From JAICYJ01 sp963737445 (GTDB lineage: Bacteria > Actinomycetota > Thermoleophilia > Gaiellales > JAICJC01), in assembly GCA_963737445.1 (NCBI GenBank), contig CAVTSO010000009.1, forward strand, positions 124,001 to 188,000: DNA of 64,000 bases, in the 5' to 3' direction. The position numbers and the translations under genes are program-made. Below are positions 51,309 through 62,509 of the stretch, in pieces (position 1 is the stretch's first letter; each line of letters starts with the position of its first letter). A model generated the notes under the pieces. It was given only the letters and a program-made list of their open reading frames with translations, was not told the origin of the DNA and did no database searches.

Positions 51309-51883
51309 AGCGCCTGGCGATCGTGCTGGCGGTGCTCGCGGTGGCCGCGCTGGGCGCCTTCGCGGTGCTGCGGGACGAGCAGCCGAACTGGTGGGTGCGG
51401 CTCTGGTACCCGCTCGACTACCGCGAGGTGGTGGTCGGAAACGCCCGCCTCTACCACCTCGACCCGGCGCTGGTGGCCTCGGTGATCTACCAGGAGTCGC
51501 GGTTCGACGCCACCGCCCGCAGCGACGCCGGCGCCGTCGGCCTGATGCAGCTCCTGCCCGACACCGCCCGCGGCATCGCCCTGCACACCGGCGGCGGCAA
51601 CTTCCATCCCGCCACGGATCTCCTCAACCCCGACCTGAACGTGCGCTACGGCTGCTGGTATCTGCGCCACCTGCGGCAGAAGTACAGCGTGTACAAGAAC
51701 GGTGACGAGCTGGCCCTGGCCGCCTACAACGCCGGCCAGGCCAACGTCGACCGGTGGATTGCAGACACGCCGGCCGGCGGCAGGGTGAAGATCCCGTTTC
51801 CCGAGACGCGGGACTACGTCGCCGACGTCGAGCGCGTTGAGGCGCTGTACCGCCGGGCGTATCACAGCGAGCTGTACGGCTAG
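51305..51883 (+). CDS. Slt-type lytic transglycosylase
   Basis: A 192-residue exported or anchored protein: N-terminal hydrophobic helix (AIVLAVLAVAALGAFAVL), then the SLT domain with LDPALVASVIYQESRFDATA (catalytic Glu), AVGLMQLLPDTARGIA and LALAAYNAGQANVDRWI. It cleaves peptidoglycan glycan strands to anhydro ends. GTG start overlaps coaE as GTGA, so the two are co-translated. Confidence 0.92.
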   Translation: MKRLAIVLAVLAVAALGAFAVLRDEQPNWWVRLWYPLDYREVVVGNARLYHLDPALVASVIYQESRFDATARSDAGAVGLMQLLPDTARGIALHTGGGNFHPATDLLNPDLNVRYGCWYLRHLRQKYSVYKNGDELALAAYNAGQANVDRWIADTPAGGRVKIPFPETRDYVADVERVEALYRRAYHSELYG

Positions 51884-51887
51884 GTGT

Positions 51888-52200
51888 AGCTCCTGGGCGA
51901 AGTGCTGCTCGACGCTTCGCAGCAACTCGGCGGTCGTCCGCCGCATGCGGCTGCGCACGTCAGCGGCTCGATCATCCGCACCATGCCGCTGGCCTCGTAC
52001 TCGACCCGCAGCGTCAGGGTGCAGCCGCCCTTGCGGGGGCTCGACCGCGAAGCCCTCGATCAAGCTGGTGAATGCCGACGCCCTCGACAAGGCGCAGCGC
52101 GGCGCCCGGTTGAGGTCAAACCGCCCGTACTCGTCCGTCCAGGAAGGCGCCGCCGGGGCGCCGGACGGGCCGGGCGGGAGCGGCTGGCGCTCGTCGATAC
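51888..52200 (-). pseudogene. SRPBCC (polyketide cyclase-like) gene remnant
   Basis: On the minus strand one frame has SAFTSLIEGFAVEP, the next KGGCTLTLRVEYEASGMVRM and a third RMRRTTAELLRSVEQHFAQE. Put together these make the second half of an SRPBCC lipid/ligand-binding fold, which typically ends in L-T-L-R-x-E-Y-E-x-x-G and a long C-terminal helix. The N-terminal half would lie inside the uvrB promoter and is not found. Two frame changes plus the missing half suggest a true remnant, though sequence errors may add to it. Confidence 0.45.
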
Positions 52201-52203
52201 ACT
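52198..52203 (+). promoter_or_regulatory. -10-like box (TACACT) of uvrB
   Basis: TACACT ends 7 nt before ATG 52211. No LexA box is seen here, unlike at uvrA. Confidence 0.45.
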
Positions 52204-52210
52204 GCATCAC

Positions 52211-54226
52211 ATGCACGAGATGCGAGTGTCAGCCGCCTACCAGCCGACCGGCGATCAGCCCCGCGCGATCGCGGAGCTGGCCGAGTGCATCACCCGCGGC
52301 GACCGCTTCCAGACCCTGCTCGGGGCGACCGGCACCGGCAAGACCCACACGGTCGCGCGCGTCGTCGAGCAGGTGCAGAAGCCGACGCTGGTGATCGCCC
52401 ACAACAAGACCCTGGCCGCCCAGCTCTGCAACGAGTTCCGCGAGTACTTCCCGCACAACGCGGTCGAGTACTTCGTGAGCTACTACGACTACTACCAGCC
52501 CGAGGCCTACCTGCCGACGTCGGACACCTACATCGAGAAGGACAGCTCGATCAACGACGACATCGACCGGCTGCGGCACGCCGCCACGGCAGCGCTGTTC
52601 TCGCGGCGCGACGTGCTGATCGTCGCCTCGGTGTCATGCATCTACGGCATGGGCTCCCCGGAGAGCTACGAGCAGATGGTGCTGTTCCTGGCGGTCGGCG
52701 ACGAGCGACCGCGCGAGGCGATGCTCGAGAAGCTGGTCTCGATCCAGTACTCCCGCAACGACGTGTTGCTGGGGCGCGGCAAGTTCCGCGCCCGCGGCGA
52801 CGTGATCGAGGTGCAGCCGGCCAACATGGAGTCGGCCTATCGGATCTCGCTGTTCGGGGACGAGGTCGAGTCGATCGTGCACTTCGACCCGATGACCGGG
52901 GAGGTGCTGTCCAAGCTCGACCACCTCGCGATCTACCCCGCCACGCACTACGCGATGGAGCGCGAGCAGATCGACCGTGCGGTGGGCGGCATCGGCGCCG
53001 AGATGAACGAGCGGCTGCGCGAGCTGGAGGCCGAGGGCAAGATGCTCGAGGCCCACCGCCTGCGATCGCGCACCGAGTACGACATGGAGATGCTGCGGGA
53101 GATGGGGTTCTGCAACGGCATCGAGAACTACTCGCGGATCCTCGAGGGCCGGTCGGCGGGCACGCCGCCGCACACCCTGCTCGACTACCTGCCCGACGAC
53201 TACCTGGTGGTGGTCGACGAGTCGCACCAGACCGTGCCGCAGATCGGAGGCATGTACGAGGGCGACCGGTCGCGCAAGCAGACGCTGGTCGACTTCGGTT
53301 TCCGGCTGCCCTCGGCGCTCGATAACCGGCCACTGCGGTTCGACGAGTTCCTGGAGCGGGTGCCGCAGCTGCTGTTCGTCTCGGCCACGCCCGGACCCTA
53401 CGAGCTGCGCAACTCGACCCACGTGGCCGAGCAGATCATCCGCCCGACCGGTCTGATCGACCCCGAGGTTGAGGTGCGTCCGACGCGGCGCCAGGTCGAC
53501 GACCTGATGGCCGAGATCCGCGCCCGCATCGACGCCAACGAGCGCACGCTGGTGACGACTCTGACAAAGAAGATGTCGGAGGATCTGACCGACTACCTGC
53601 TGGAGGCGGGCATCCGCACGCGCTACCTGCACAGCGAGGTGGACACGCTGGAGCGGATCAAGATCGTGCGCGAGCTGCGGCTGGGAGAGTACGACGTGCT
53701 GGTCGGCGTGAACTTGCTGCGGGAGGGCCTCGACCTGCCCGAGGTGTCGCTGGTGGCGATCCTGGACGCCGACAAGGAGGGCTTCCTGCGCGGCCAGACC
53801 GCGCTGATCCAGACGATCGGGCGGGCGGCGCGCAACGTCAACGGCCGCGTGCTGATGTACGCCGACAAGACGACGGAGGCGATCCGGGTGGCGCTCGACG
53901 AGACGAACCGGCGCCGGGAGATCCAGGTCGCCTACAACCTCGAGCACGGAATCACCCCGCTGTCGATCCAGAAGGGCGTGTCCGACATCGCCGAGTTCCT
54001 GACGATGGAGACGCCGACCGTCCCCGGCAAGCGCCGGCGCGGAGCCAAGACCGAGGGCCTCGGCGTGGAGGAGCTCGAGAAGCTGGTGGTGGAGCTGGAG
54101 GAGGAGATGTTCGCGGCCGCCGAGGAGCTGCGGTTCGAGTACGCGGCCAAGCTGCGCGACGAGATCAAGGCGCTGCGGCGCGACCTGACGGCGGCGCCCT
54201 CGCCGTCCGCCTCGCCTTCGGTCTGA
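52211..54226 (+). CDS. uvrB: Excinuclease ABC subunit B
   Basis: Damage-verifying helicase of nucleotide excision repair. The 671 residues hold Walker A LLGATGTGKTHTVARV, the beta-hairpin YYDYYQPEAYLPTSDTYIEK, VVDESHQTVPQIGGMYEGDR (DE-H box), VGVNLLREGLDLPEVSLVAI and QTIGRAARNVNGRVLMYADK, and a C-terminal UVR motif EEEMFAAAEELRFEYAAKLR that contacts UvrC. The start is set by the TACACT box. Frame clean. Confidence 0.97.
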   Translation: MHEMRVSAAYQPTGDQPRAIAELAECITRGDRFQTLLGATGTGKTHTVARVVEQVQKPTLVIAHNKTLAAQLCNEFREYFPHNAVEYFVSYYDYYQPEAYLPTSDTYIEKDSSINDDIDRLRHAATAALFSRRDVLIVASVSCIYGMGSPESYEQMVLFLAVGDERPREAMLEKLVSIQYSRNDVLLGRGKFRARGDVIEVQPANMESAYRISLFGDEVESIVHFDPMTGEVLSKLDHLAIYPATHYAMEREQIDRAVGGIGAEMNERLRELEAEGKMLEAHRLRSRTEYDMEMLREMGFCNGIENYSRILEGRSAGTPPHTLLDYLPDDYLVVVDESHQTVPQIGGMYEGDRSRKQTLVDFGFRLPSALDNRPLRFDEFLERVPQLLFVSATPGPYELRNSTHVAEQIIRPTGLIDPEVEVRPTRRQVDDLMAEIRARIDANERTLVTTLTKKMSEDLTDYLLEAGIRTRYLHSEVDTLERIKIVRELRLGEYDVLVGVNLLREGLDLPEVSLVAILDADKEGFLRGQTALIQTIGRAARNVNGRVLMYADKTTEAIRVALDETNRRREIQVAYNLEHGITPLSIQKGVSDIAEFLTMETPTVPGKRRRGAKTEGLGVEELEKLVVELEEEMFAAAEELRFEYAAKLRDEIKALRRDLTAAPSPSASPSV

Positions 54227-54228
54227 TC

Positions 54229-54291
54229 CTCTCACCACCGTGTGGCGGTTGATGGTAAGGTCGACCGGCAAACGTGAACAGGTGGTGAGAG
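54229..54291. promoter_or_regulatory. Inverted repeat flanking the promoter of the CGNR regulator
   Basis: CTCTCACCACC (54229-54239) and GGTGGTGAGAG (54281-54291) are perfect 11-bp inverted arms 41 nt apart. Between them is a TAAGGT -10-like box at 54256-54261. The arms could be a split operator or the stem of a long hairpin. Confidence 0.5.
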
Positions 54292-54849
54292 ATCGGCAGG
54301 CGCACCGCGGCCCCGGGCGAGCTGGAGCTCGTGCGGGCGTTCATCAACACGGCGCGCCTCGAGGACGGCGCCGAGAGCCTCGACGCGGCCGGCTCGCTGG
54401 CGGCATGGCTGCGCGGACGCGACCTGCTGGCGTCGGGGGCGGGCGTGACCGAGGGCGAGCGGGAGGCGGCGATCGCCGTACGCGAGGCGCTGCGCGACCT
54501 GGCCGGCGTGAACGCCGGTCGGCCGCTGCCCGATTCGTCAGGCCGCAGGCTGGATGCGCTGGCAGCCGCCTGTGGGCTGCGGCCGCGGTTCGACCCGGGC
54601 GGGACGGTGTCGCTGGCGCCCGAGGTGGCGGGGGTGGCGGGAGCTCTTGGCCGCCTGTTGGGGATCGTGGTGGCAGCGATCGGGGACGGCCGCTGGCAGC
54701 GGATGAAGACCTGCCGCAACCCCGCCTGCCGGTGGGCGTTCTACGACGCCACCCGTAACCGTTCGGCCGTGTGGTGCGACATGGCGACCTGCGGCAACCG
54801 GGCGAAGGCGCGCAGCTACTACGCGCGCCGCACACGGCCAGACAGGTGA
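54292..54849 (+). CDS. ABATE/CGNR zinc-finger transcriptional regulator (start unresolved)
   Basis: The frame reads TAAPGELELVRAFINTARLE, then an ABATE-like helical domain and the CGNR zinc finger RNPACRWAFYDATRNRSAVW plus CDMATCGNRAKARSYY, a DNA-binding module common in actinobacteria. The APGELELVRAF segment belongs to the family, but no ATG/GTG lies upstream of it in this frame; GTG 54331 would cut it, and GTG 54285 needs one base shift. I place the likely beginning near 54,292. The promoter lies inside an 11-bp inverted repeat, so self-control is possible. Confidence 0.78.
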   Translation: MGRRTAAPGELELVRAFINTARLEDGAESLDAAGSLAAWLRGRDLLASGAGVTEGEREAAIAVREALRDLAGVNAGRPLPDSSGRRLDALAAACGLRPRFDPGGTVSLAPEVAGVAGALGRLLGIVVAAIGDGRWQRMKTCRNPACRWAFYDATRNRSAVWCDMATCGNRAKARSYYARRTRPDR

Positions 54850-55170
54850 TTCCGCGACCGGCGCGTGACACCCACTTGTGCAACGAAACCCACGCCGCTG
54901 CAACGATGCCGTCGTCCACACGTAACGGCTCGCACCGCTCCGCCGACACGAACATCGCGGTCCGTCAACGGCCGCCGCTCAACCACGCGGGCCCGAATCA
55001 CGTTTCCGCAACCACAGGTCACGGTCTCGTGCCGGACCGCTCACGTCACCCGAGTGGGTGTTTGACACCGTTAAGAACGCGCCGGGCGTTGCACAATCGG
55101 GCGGGCGGCGTGACCCGCTGTTGCGGCGCGGTGCAGGACTCGCCCGGGACCCGGCGAATCCCCCCAGTCC
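54850..55170. other. 321-bp stretch without a gene
   Basis: No frame shows protein-like composition on either strand and there is no tRNA or strong hairpin. The base composition is slightly lower in GC than the neighbours. It separates the CGNR regulator from the PH-domain gene and could hold the promoter of the latter, but I cannot point to it. Confidence 0.4.
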
Positions 55171-55725
55171 ATGGCTCGGGCCGAACGACTCGTCTCCTCC
55201 CAAGAGCGGATCTACCTGGTGACACGCGAGCACGGGGTCGTGCTGCTGCGGCCGTTCCTGCGCTCGGCGCTCGCGGTCGTCCTGTTCGGAGGCGCCGCCT
55301 TCGAGCTGGCCGGCGCTCCGGTGCCCTCGGTGGTGCGCTGGGCGGGGGCGCTGATGGCGGCCGCGGTCGTCTCGATCTCGATGCTCGGGTTGCTGCGCCG
55401 GGTCGGCCGCTGGAACGCACGCAAGCTGGTTGTGACCGACCGGCGGGTGCTGCTGACCTCTGGCACCCTGTCGCGACGGGTCGCGGCCATCTCGCTGGAC
55501 GATCTCCACGACCTGCAGATCCACGTCTCCGGCTTCGGCCGCCTGCTGCGCTACGGCTGCGTGATCGCCAACAGCAACGGGCGCCGCGCCCCGCTGCTGG
55601 GCCTGCGCCGGCTGCCCGACCCCGATCTGATCTTCGCGCTGCTGCTCGGTCTCGATCAGGCCCACCTGGTTGAGCCGGATCCGCCCCGCACCAGGCGGCG
55701 CCGGGCGATCGCCGCGCCCAGCTGA
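55171..55725 (+). CDS. Bacterial PH-domain membrane protein
   Basis: A 184-residue protein. Two membrane helices lie at about residues 24-42 and 52-72, followed by a bPH2-type domain with RWNARKLVVTDRRVLLTSGT, LSRRVAAISLDDLHDLQIHV and SGFGRLLRYGCVIANSNG. Such YdbT/DUF304-like proteins sit at the membrane with the PH fold inside; function is unknown. A Pro/Arg-rich tail follows. ATG or nearby start; no clear box. Confidence 0.82.
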   Translation: MARAERLVSSQERIYLVTREHGVVLLRPFLRSALAVVLFGGAAFELAGAPVPSVVRWAGALMAAAVVSISMLGLLRRVGRWNARKLVVTDRRVLLTSGTLSRRVAAISLDDLHDLQIHVSGFGRLLRYGCVIANSNGRRAPLLGLRRLPDPDLIFALLLGLDQAHLVEPDPPRTRRRRAIAAPS

Positions 55726-55779
55726 TCGACCCGGGTCGTGCGGTGGCGAGGTGTCCGCCCGGCTTGCTACGCTATCGAG

Positions 55780-55793
55780 CGAACATGCGTTCG
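55780..55793. promoter_or_regulatory. LexA (SOS) box upstream of uvrA
   Basis: CGAACATGCGTTCG is a perfect match to the Gram-positive/actinobacterial SOS operator CGAAC-N4-GTTCG. It lies 16 nt before a TAGAAT -10 box (55810-55815), covering the -35 position, so LexA binding would block polymerase. An ATG inside the box is therefore not the uvrA start. Confidence 0.85.
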
Positions 55794-55856
55794 CCCAACG
55801 ACAGACTGCTAGAATCCCAGGTGTTTCCGCTTGATCAAGCCACATCTGGGGGGTTC

Positions 55857-58692
<2,836 letters not shown>

Positions 58693-58700
<8 letters not shown>

Positions 58701-59154
58701 GCTGCCCGAGCTCTCGCTGCGGGTTCGGGCGGTGATCGTGCGGGAGGGGGCGGTGCTGATGGATCGCACGCACCACGAGAATCGCGAGCGCTTCTACTGG
58801 CTGCCCGGCGGCGGCGTCGAGCCGGGGGAGACGTCGGAGCAGTGCCTGCAGCGCGAGCTGATGGAGGAGGCGGCGCTCGAGATCGAGGTGGGGCGGGTGC
58901 TGTACCTGAGCGAGAATATCTACGTCGAGAGCGGCGACTACCGCCACGAGCTGATCCTCTACCGGCTGGCTGCTGTGCGCGGCGGCCCGCACGGCACGCC
59001 CAGCGACCCGCGCATGCACGAGTGGCACCGGCCGGGCGAGCAGCCGGGCCCCCTGCTTCCGGAGGCGATGGCGGTCGAGCTGGCCTTCGATCTGGTCGAC
59101 GGGTTCCGCCGGCCAATCCAGCACCTGGTCACGGTGGCACGGCCGCCGGGCTGA
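58693..59154 (+). CDS. Nudix hydrolase
   Basis: A 153-residue Nudix protein whose TTG start overlaps the uvrA end. The Nudix box reads GGGVEPGETSEQCLQRELME followed by EAALE; the Gly near the end of the consensus is Ala. Flanking parts YWLPGG and ILYRLAAVRGG fit the fold. Members hydrolyse nucleoside diphosphates linked to another moiety; the substrate is not evident. Overlap with uvrA suggests a nucleotide-sanitising partner, but this is inference. Confidence 0.88.
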
Positions 59155-59163
59155 GCCAGCCAA

Positions 59164-59169
59164 TAGACT
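59164..59169 (+). promoter_or_regulatory. -10-like box (TAGACT) of the enoyl-CoA hydratase gene
   Basis: TAGACT ends 6 nt before ATG 59176, giving a leaderless message. Confidence 0.5.
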
Positions 59170-59175
59170 CGGCCG

Positions 59176-59958
59176 ATGTCCGACTCCTCGAGCGAGCTGC
59201 TGGTCACCCACGACGGCGCGGTGCAGACGATCACGCTGAACCGCCCGGCCGTGCTGAACGCGCTCGACCTGGCCATGCACGAGCGGCTGGCCGCGGCGCT
59301 CGACCGCGCCTCCCAGCCGGACGTGCGGGCGCTGGTGATCACGGGCGCCGGACGCGGGTTCTGCGTCGGCCAGGATGTCGGCGAGTTCCCGCGCGACGCG
59401 GCGGCGGTGGGGGAGCTGCTGAGGCAGCACTTCAACCCCGCCATTCGCGCGCTGTGCGGCCTGCGAAAGCCGGTGATCGCCGCCATCAACGGCCCCGCCG
59501 CGGGAGCCGGTCTGGCGCTCGCGCTGGCCTGTGACCTGCGGCTCGCGGCCGCCTCCGCCAGCCTGGTACCGGCCTTCCTGGGCATCGGTCTGGTGCCGGA
59601 CTCGGGCCTCTCGCACACGCTGCCGCGGCTGATCGGATCGGCTGCCGCGTTCGACTGGATGGTGTCGGGCCGGCGGATCGCGGCGCCGGAGGCGGCGGCC
59701 ATGGGGCTGGTCACGCGAGTGGTCGAGGACGCCGACCTCGCCGCCGACACCGACGCCCTGGCAACCGCGCTCGCCGCCGCGCCCACCGCCGCGATCGGCC
59801 TCACCAAAGTGCTGATCGGCCGCTCGCTGGAGAGCTCGCTGGACGACCAGTTGGACGAGGAGGCACGGCTGCAGGCGATCGCCGCCGCCGGCGAGGACTT
59901 CGCCGAGGGCGTGGCGGCATTCCTCGAGAAGCGACCGCCCCGGTTCACGGGCACCTGA
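59176..59958 (+). CDS. Enoyl-CoA hydratase/isomerase family protein
   Basis: A 260-residue crotonase-fold protein: TITLNRPAVLNALDLAMHER, VITGAGRGFCVGQDVGEF (oxyanion site), INGPAAGAGLALALACDLRL, and GIGLVPDSGLSHTLPRLIG. The catalytic-site Asp of LVPDSG is that of PaaG-like isomerases, whereas the usual hydratase Glu pair is not clear, so a 1,2-epoxyphenylacetyl-CoA isomerase-like or 2,3-dehydroadipyl-CoA reaction is as likely as hydration. It ends KRPPRFTGT, normal for the family. The next gene is convergent. Confidence 0.9.
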   Translation: MSDSSSELLVTHDGAVQTITLNRPAVLNALDLAMHERLAAALDRASQPDVRALVITGAGRGFCVGQDVGEFPRDAAAVGELLRQHFNPAIRALCGLRKPVIAAINGPAAGAGLALALACDLRLAAASASLVPAFLGIGLVPDSGLSHTLPRLIGSAAAFDWMVSGRRIAAPEAAAMGLVTRVVEDADLAADTDALATALAAAPTAAIGLTKVLIGRSLESSLDDQLDEEARLQAIAAAGEDFAEGVAAFLEKRPPRFTGT

Positions 59959-59967
59959 GCTCGGGAC

Positions 59968-60522
59968 CTAGTTCGGGATGTCGATCACGTCGCCCGACAC
60001 GGAACCGCTCCTGCGGAACTCCTGCCAATGGCGAAACGCGGCGGCGGTCAACTCGCCCTTGACCTCGTTGTTTGCGATCATGATCTCGATGTCGGCCGGG
60101 CTGAACCACTGGGGCGCGCCCAGGATGTCGGAGTCGTTGATCGCATAGCTGGTCTGGCGGGGCTGGCTGGAGAGGTAGTCGAGCCGCATCGACGTGCCGA
60201 TGCGCCGCCCGTCCTGATCGTGCTCGCGCACCAGCGTGGCGCCGATCAGCGTCGCTCCGGACGCGGCGTAGCCGGTCTCCATCAGCAGGTTGCGGTTGAC
60301 CACGTGTTCGGGGATCTGGACGTTTCCGTCCTCGTCGTGCGACGCCATCCACCCGGTCGGGAAGTTCCAGCGCTCCTCGCCCTCGCGGTTCAGCTGCCGC
60401 ACCATCAGCAGCTCTCCGCCGTGCTCAACAATCGAGCACACCGTCGTCGCGAAGATGGCGGGATGCTGCTCCTCGCCCGCGCCGCCGGTGCCCGATGCTG
60501 CCGGTATCGCCTGTTCGCTCAT
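59968..60522 (-). CDS. Nudix-fold protein with degenerate box
   Basis: A 184-residue protein: IFATTVCSIVEHGGELLMVR, RWNFPTGWMASHDEDG and HVVNRNLLMETGYAASGATL. The fold is Nudix, but the REUxEExGU core reads NRNLLMETGY, having lost the Arg-Glu and one of the Glu pair, so metal-dependent hydrolysis is doubtful. It may be a binding protein. ATG 60522 is chosen because TAAGCT (60534-60529, reading leftwards) ends 6 nt before it; ATG 60528 is the alternative. Confidence 0.75.
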   Translation of the reverse strand: MSEQAIPAASGTGGAGEEQHPAIFATTVCSIVEHGGELLMVRQLNREGEERWNFPTGWMASHDEDGNVQIPEHVVNRNLLMETGYAASGATLIGATLVREHDQDGRRIGTSMRLDYLSSQPRQTSYAINDSDILGAPQWFSPADIEIMIANNEVKGELTAAAFRHWQEFRRSGSVSGDVIDIPN

Positions 60523-60556
60523 GTGCATAGCTTACAGCGGTCGCTATCGTGATCCG

Positions 60557-61480
60557 ATGCCGCAGTGGAGTCCGGAGATCGTGGTCGACTCGGCGCTCGC
60601 GCGGCGACTGATTCGGGAGCGGTTTCCGGAGCTGGACGGAGCGCCGATCGAGCCGCTTGGCGAGGGCTGGGACAGCACCGTGTGGCTGGTCGCCTCGCGC
60701 TGGGTGTTCCGCTTCCCGCGCCGCGAGGTGGTGGTTCCCGGCTTCCTGCGTGAGACCGAGGTGCTGCCGGTGCTGGCCCCCGACCTGCCGCTGCCGATCC
60801 CGGTGGCGGCCTTCCGGGGCGAACCCGGGCCGGAGTTCCCGTGGCCGTGGTCCGGCTCGCCGTACCTGCCCGGACGTGAGGCGGCCGACGCGGCGCCCTC
60901 GGATGCCGATCGCGTCGGCCACGGCGTCGCCCTGGGCCGGTTCCTGCGGGCGCTGCACGACGTCGATCCGGGCAGGATCACGGCCGGCGGAGCGGCGCTT
61001 CCGGTCGATCCCGTGCGGCGCGCCGACATGCCCCACCGCGTGGCCGACGCCCGCCGCCGCTGCGGGATCCTGCAAGGCGCCGGCCTGTGGACGCCGCCGC
61101 CGGGGCTGGCGGCGTTGCTCGAACGGGCCGAGCGGCTAGATCCGCCCACGGCGCTGGCCGTGGTGCACGGCGACCTGCACGTGCGCCACGTGCTGATCAG
61201 CGCCGGCGGCGAGCCGTCCGGGGTGATCGACTGGATCGACGTGTGCCGCGCCCACCCCGCGATCGACCTGCCGCTCTACTGGGGCTACCTGCCGCCCGCC
61301 GGCCGGGCGGCCTTCCACGACGCGTACGGGCCGGTCGACGACGACGCCCTCACTCGGGCACGGGTGCTGGCCGTGTCGCTCTGGGCCGCGCTGGCGGAGT
61401 ACGCCCACGACGTGGGCATGCCGGCGCTCCTGTCGGAGGTGCTGGCCGGGCTCCAGCGGGCTACCGAGGATCTACCGTAG
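60557..61480 (+). CDS. Aminoglycoside phosphotransferase (APH)-family kinase
   Basis: A 307-residue APH-fold protein: LGEGWDSTVWLVASRWVFRF (P-loop-like and Lys-equivalent region), catalytic loop LAVVHGDLHVRHVLISAGG and metal loop GVIDWIDVCRAHPAIDL. The family phosphorylates small molecules; resistance is only one of its roles and nothing here points to it. A TATCGT box ends 6 nt before ATG 60557. Confidence 0.9.
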   Translation: MPQWSPEIVVDSALARRLIRERFPELDGAPIEPLGEGWDSTVWLVASRWVFRFPRREVVVPGFLRETEVLPVLAPDLPLPIPVAAFRGEPGPEFPWPWSGSPYLPGREAADAAPSDADRVGHGVALGRFLRALHDVDPGRITAGGAALPVDPVRRADMPHRVADARRRCGILQGAGLWTPPPGLAALLERAERLDPPTALAVVHGDLHVRHVLISAGGEPSGVIDWIDVCRAHPAIDLPLYWGYLPPAGRAAFHDAYGPVDDDALTRARVLAVSLWAALAEYAHDVGMPALLSEVLAGLQRATEDLP

Positions 61481-61727
61481 CGGCCGCCTGCGCGGACGAC
61501 ACCACCGGCACCACCTCGAACTCCGCCAGGTCGTCCCAGCAGCCGATCCACCGGTCGAACAACCCGGGATCGTCGGTCTCCATCAGCTGAAAGCAGCGGT
61601 CGAGCCGCTCGTCGACCCAGCTGTCGATGTACTCGAGCCCCGGCGGCAGCATGCGGCCGCGCTCGGCCGCCCGGCGGTAGACCGGCTCAGGGCCCTGGGT
61701 GAACCGTTCGACGACCATGTAGCGCAC
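61461..61727 (-). CDS. DUF3303 family protein
   Basis: An 88-residue protein: VERFTQGPEPVYRRAAERGR, MLPPGLEYIDSWVDERLDRC and FQLMETDDPGLFDRWIGCWD, which matches the DUF3303 pattern (a small ferredoxin-like fold of unknown function). GTG 61727 or ATG 61718 may be the start. Its 3' end overlaps the end of the APH gene by 20 bp on the other strand. Confidence 0.8.
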   Translation of the reverse strand: MRYMVVERFTQGPEPVYRRAAERGRMLPPGLEYIDSWVDERLDRCFQLMETDDPGLFDRWIGCWDDLAEFEVVPVVSSAQAAATVDPR

Positions 61728-61744
61728 GGCCGAAGCTTCGCACG

Positions 61745-62473
61745 TCAGCGGTCGTCGGGGCGGAACGCGGCTGCCCAGGTGGGATCATCGTCCGGCCGCC
61801 TGCGCCAGCGAATGCGCGAGCCGAACGCCCCGGAGAAAAACGCGATCGTGGCAACCAGCGGGAGCATCAGCAGCGCCAGCACGCCCCACATGATCAGGTT
61901 GGCGTGGCTCTTGTGTTTCAGCGAGGCGACACCGAGCGACGGCCCGAGGTCGGGCTCGGCGAACAGCTTGGGCGTCTGGCCCTTGGCCGCGAAGAAGGCC
62001 GACGGCGTGAACCAGTCGATCAGCCAGCTGCCGTCGGCGGCCTTCGAGAGCCGGATGTTGTACGCCACGGCGCCCTGCTTCCGGGCGTTGCGCGGCTGCA
62101 GGATCATGGTCAGGTAGACCTGCTTCTTCGAAGCGCTCATCACGGTGTAGCCGTGGAACTCCGTGCCCTTGGTGCGGTACGGCGGCACCGGAAGCGTGCC
62201 CTGGTTCCACTGCTTGCGCGTCTGGCCGATGCGCATCATCGACGAGGCCACCGCGTACGCCTTGGCCGGGTCGCGGCGCTCCACACCGTTTCGCACGAAC
62301 ACGTCCAGCGTGTGGTTGATGGACGCGCGTGAGCCCGACGGCAGGTGCGGGGTGGCGGTGGTCGACAGCGGCCCCCACGGCTTCTCCGTGCCCCTGACCG
62401 TGTTGCCGCACGCGGTGCCGGCGGCGAGAACGGTCGCCACGATCACCCCCACGACTGGCCGCGACTGCAACAT
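61745..62473 (-). CDS. Exported/membrane protein of unknown function
   Basis: A 242-residue protein. The N-terminus (VVGVIVATVLAAGTACGN) is a signal peptide that could be a lipoprotein signal (TACG near the lipobox position). A middle domain follows with LDVFVRNGVERRDPAKAYAV and ADGSWLIDWFTPSAF, then one membrane helix at about 193-213 (LIMWGVLALLMLPLVATIAF) and a short basic tail. The layout recalls Mce-associated or NTF2-like export proteins, without a firm match. GGTGGAG precedes the ATG. Confidence 0.65.
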   Translation of the reverse strand: MLQSRPVVGVIVATVLAAGTACGNTVRGTEKPWGPLSTTATPHLPSGSRASINHTLDVFVRNGVERRDPAKAYAVASSMMRIGQTRKQWNQGTLPVPPYRTKGTEFHGYTVMSASKKQVYLTMILQPRNARKQGAVAYNIRLSKAADGSWLIDWFTPSAFFAAKGQTPKLFAEPDLGPSLGVASLKHKSHANLIMWGVLALLMLPLVATIAFFSGAFGSRIRWRRRPDDDPTWAAAFRPDDR

Positions 62474-62509
62474 GCTCCACCCACAGCGTAATCGAACCTG
62501 CCGGCGTAT

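Noticed and set aside
60557..61480. Antibiotic-resistance kinase
   Set aside because: The APH fold is clear, but it is shared by many metabolic kinases and no neighbouring gene suggests resistance.
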